A stretch of 64,000 nucleotides of DNA from [Flexibacter] sp. ATCC 35208 (lineage in GTDB: Bacteria > Bacteroidota > Bacteroidia > Chitinophagales > Chitinophagaceae): assembly GCF_001975825.1 (NCBI RefSeq), contig NZ_MTKN01000005.1, positions 92,578 through 156,577 of the forward strand, written 5' to 3'. The notes below the pieces were generated by a model. The model made no database searches and was not told the origin of the DNA. It saw only the letters and a program-made list of their open reading frames with translations. Positions 63,981 through 64,000 of this stretch are shown here, one piece after another. A program made the position numbers and the translations under genes. Within the stretch, counting starts at the first letter, position 1. Each line of letters starts with the position of its first letter.

Positions 63981-64000
63981 GGGAGTTTAGCTCAGCTGGT
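63981..64000 (+). tRNA. tRNA gene, 5' part only (cut by window edge)
   Basis: Acceptor-stem and D-arm start GGGAGTTTAGCTCAGCTGGT, the typical beginning of an elongator tRNA (GCTC D-stem, AGCTGGT loop). Identity cannot be read because the anticodon lies outside. Confidence 0.8.

Overview
The window reads as chromosomal backbone of a Bacteroidetes bacterium, most likely Chitinophagaceae and possibly Chitinophaga (an inference from gene content). Support: promoters of the form TTTG-N19/20-TAnnTTTG in front of several genes, no obvious Shine-Dalgarno sites, a three-gene sdhCAB operon, TonB-dependent transport, M56-TonB fusions, an arginine operon with an N-acylornithine-type transcarbamylase, and a NagB/PIG-L fusion. 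I see no IS element, prophage, integrase, CRISPR array or rRNA gene.

Layout. 1-6 kb: pnp (cut by the left edge, with an RG-rich tail), rpsO, an FtsE-type ATPase, then a BlaI repressor, an M56 sensor protease and a double TonB-domain protein. 6-15.6 kb: housekeeping genes (purM, ribF, holA, an exonuclease, a frameshifted coiled-coil gene, a receiver protein, an ABC-F ATPase, carbonic anhydrase, murI). 15.8-25.6 kb: S9 peptidase, a secreted Gfo/Idh/MocA protein, sdhB-sdhA-sdhC, an unknown gene, and murQ plus an amino-sugar kinase for cell-wall recycling. 25.7-31 kb: CtpA-type protease, a tiny repeat lipoprotein, der, era, initiator tRNA and ssb. 31.1-33.7 kb: a TPP riboswitch in front of a TonB-dependent receptor.

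34-43 kb is one arginine operon on the minus strand: GNAT - argG - argC - argD - argF' - argB - argE - argH. Ahead of it is a leader of roughly 275 nt holding a 21-codon reading frame that ends in a cluster of arginine codons (Arg 13, 17, 18, 20), followed by two hairpins. This looks like a ribosome-mediated arginine attenuator and is the most interesting signal in the window.

43-54 kb is an amino-sugar/glycoprotein-glycan region: a decayed alpha-L-fucosidase, a GH109-like protein, two FHS-type sugar permeases, a ROK kinase, an exported glycosylasparaginase, CutC, and the NagB/PIG-L fusion. Together these could release GlcNAc from GlcNAc-Asn, import it, phosphorylate it, deacetylate it and deaminate it. 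54-64 kb returns to mixed housekeeping genes: a methyltransferase, an amidotransferase, a YpdA-type reductase, murB, an NAD(P)-binding protein, priA, plsC, a DUF4258 protein and mtaB. The right edge cuts into a tRNA gene.
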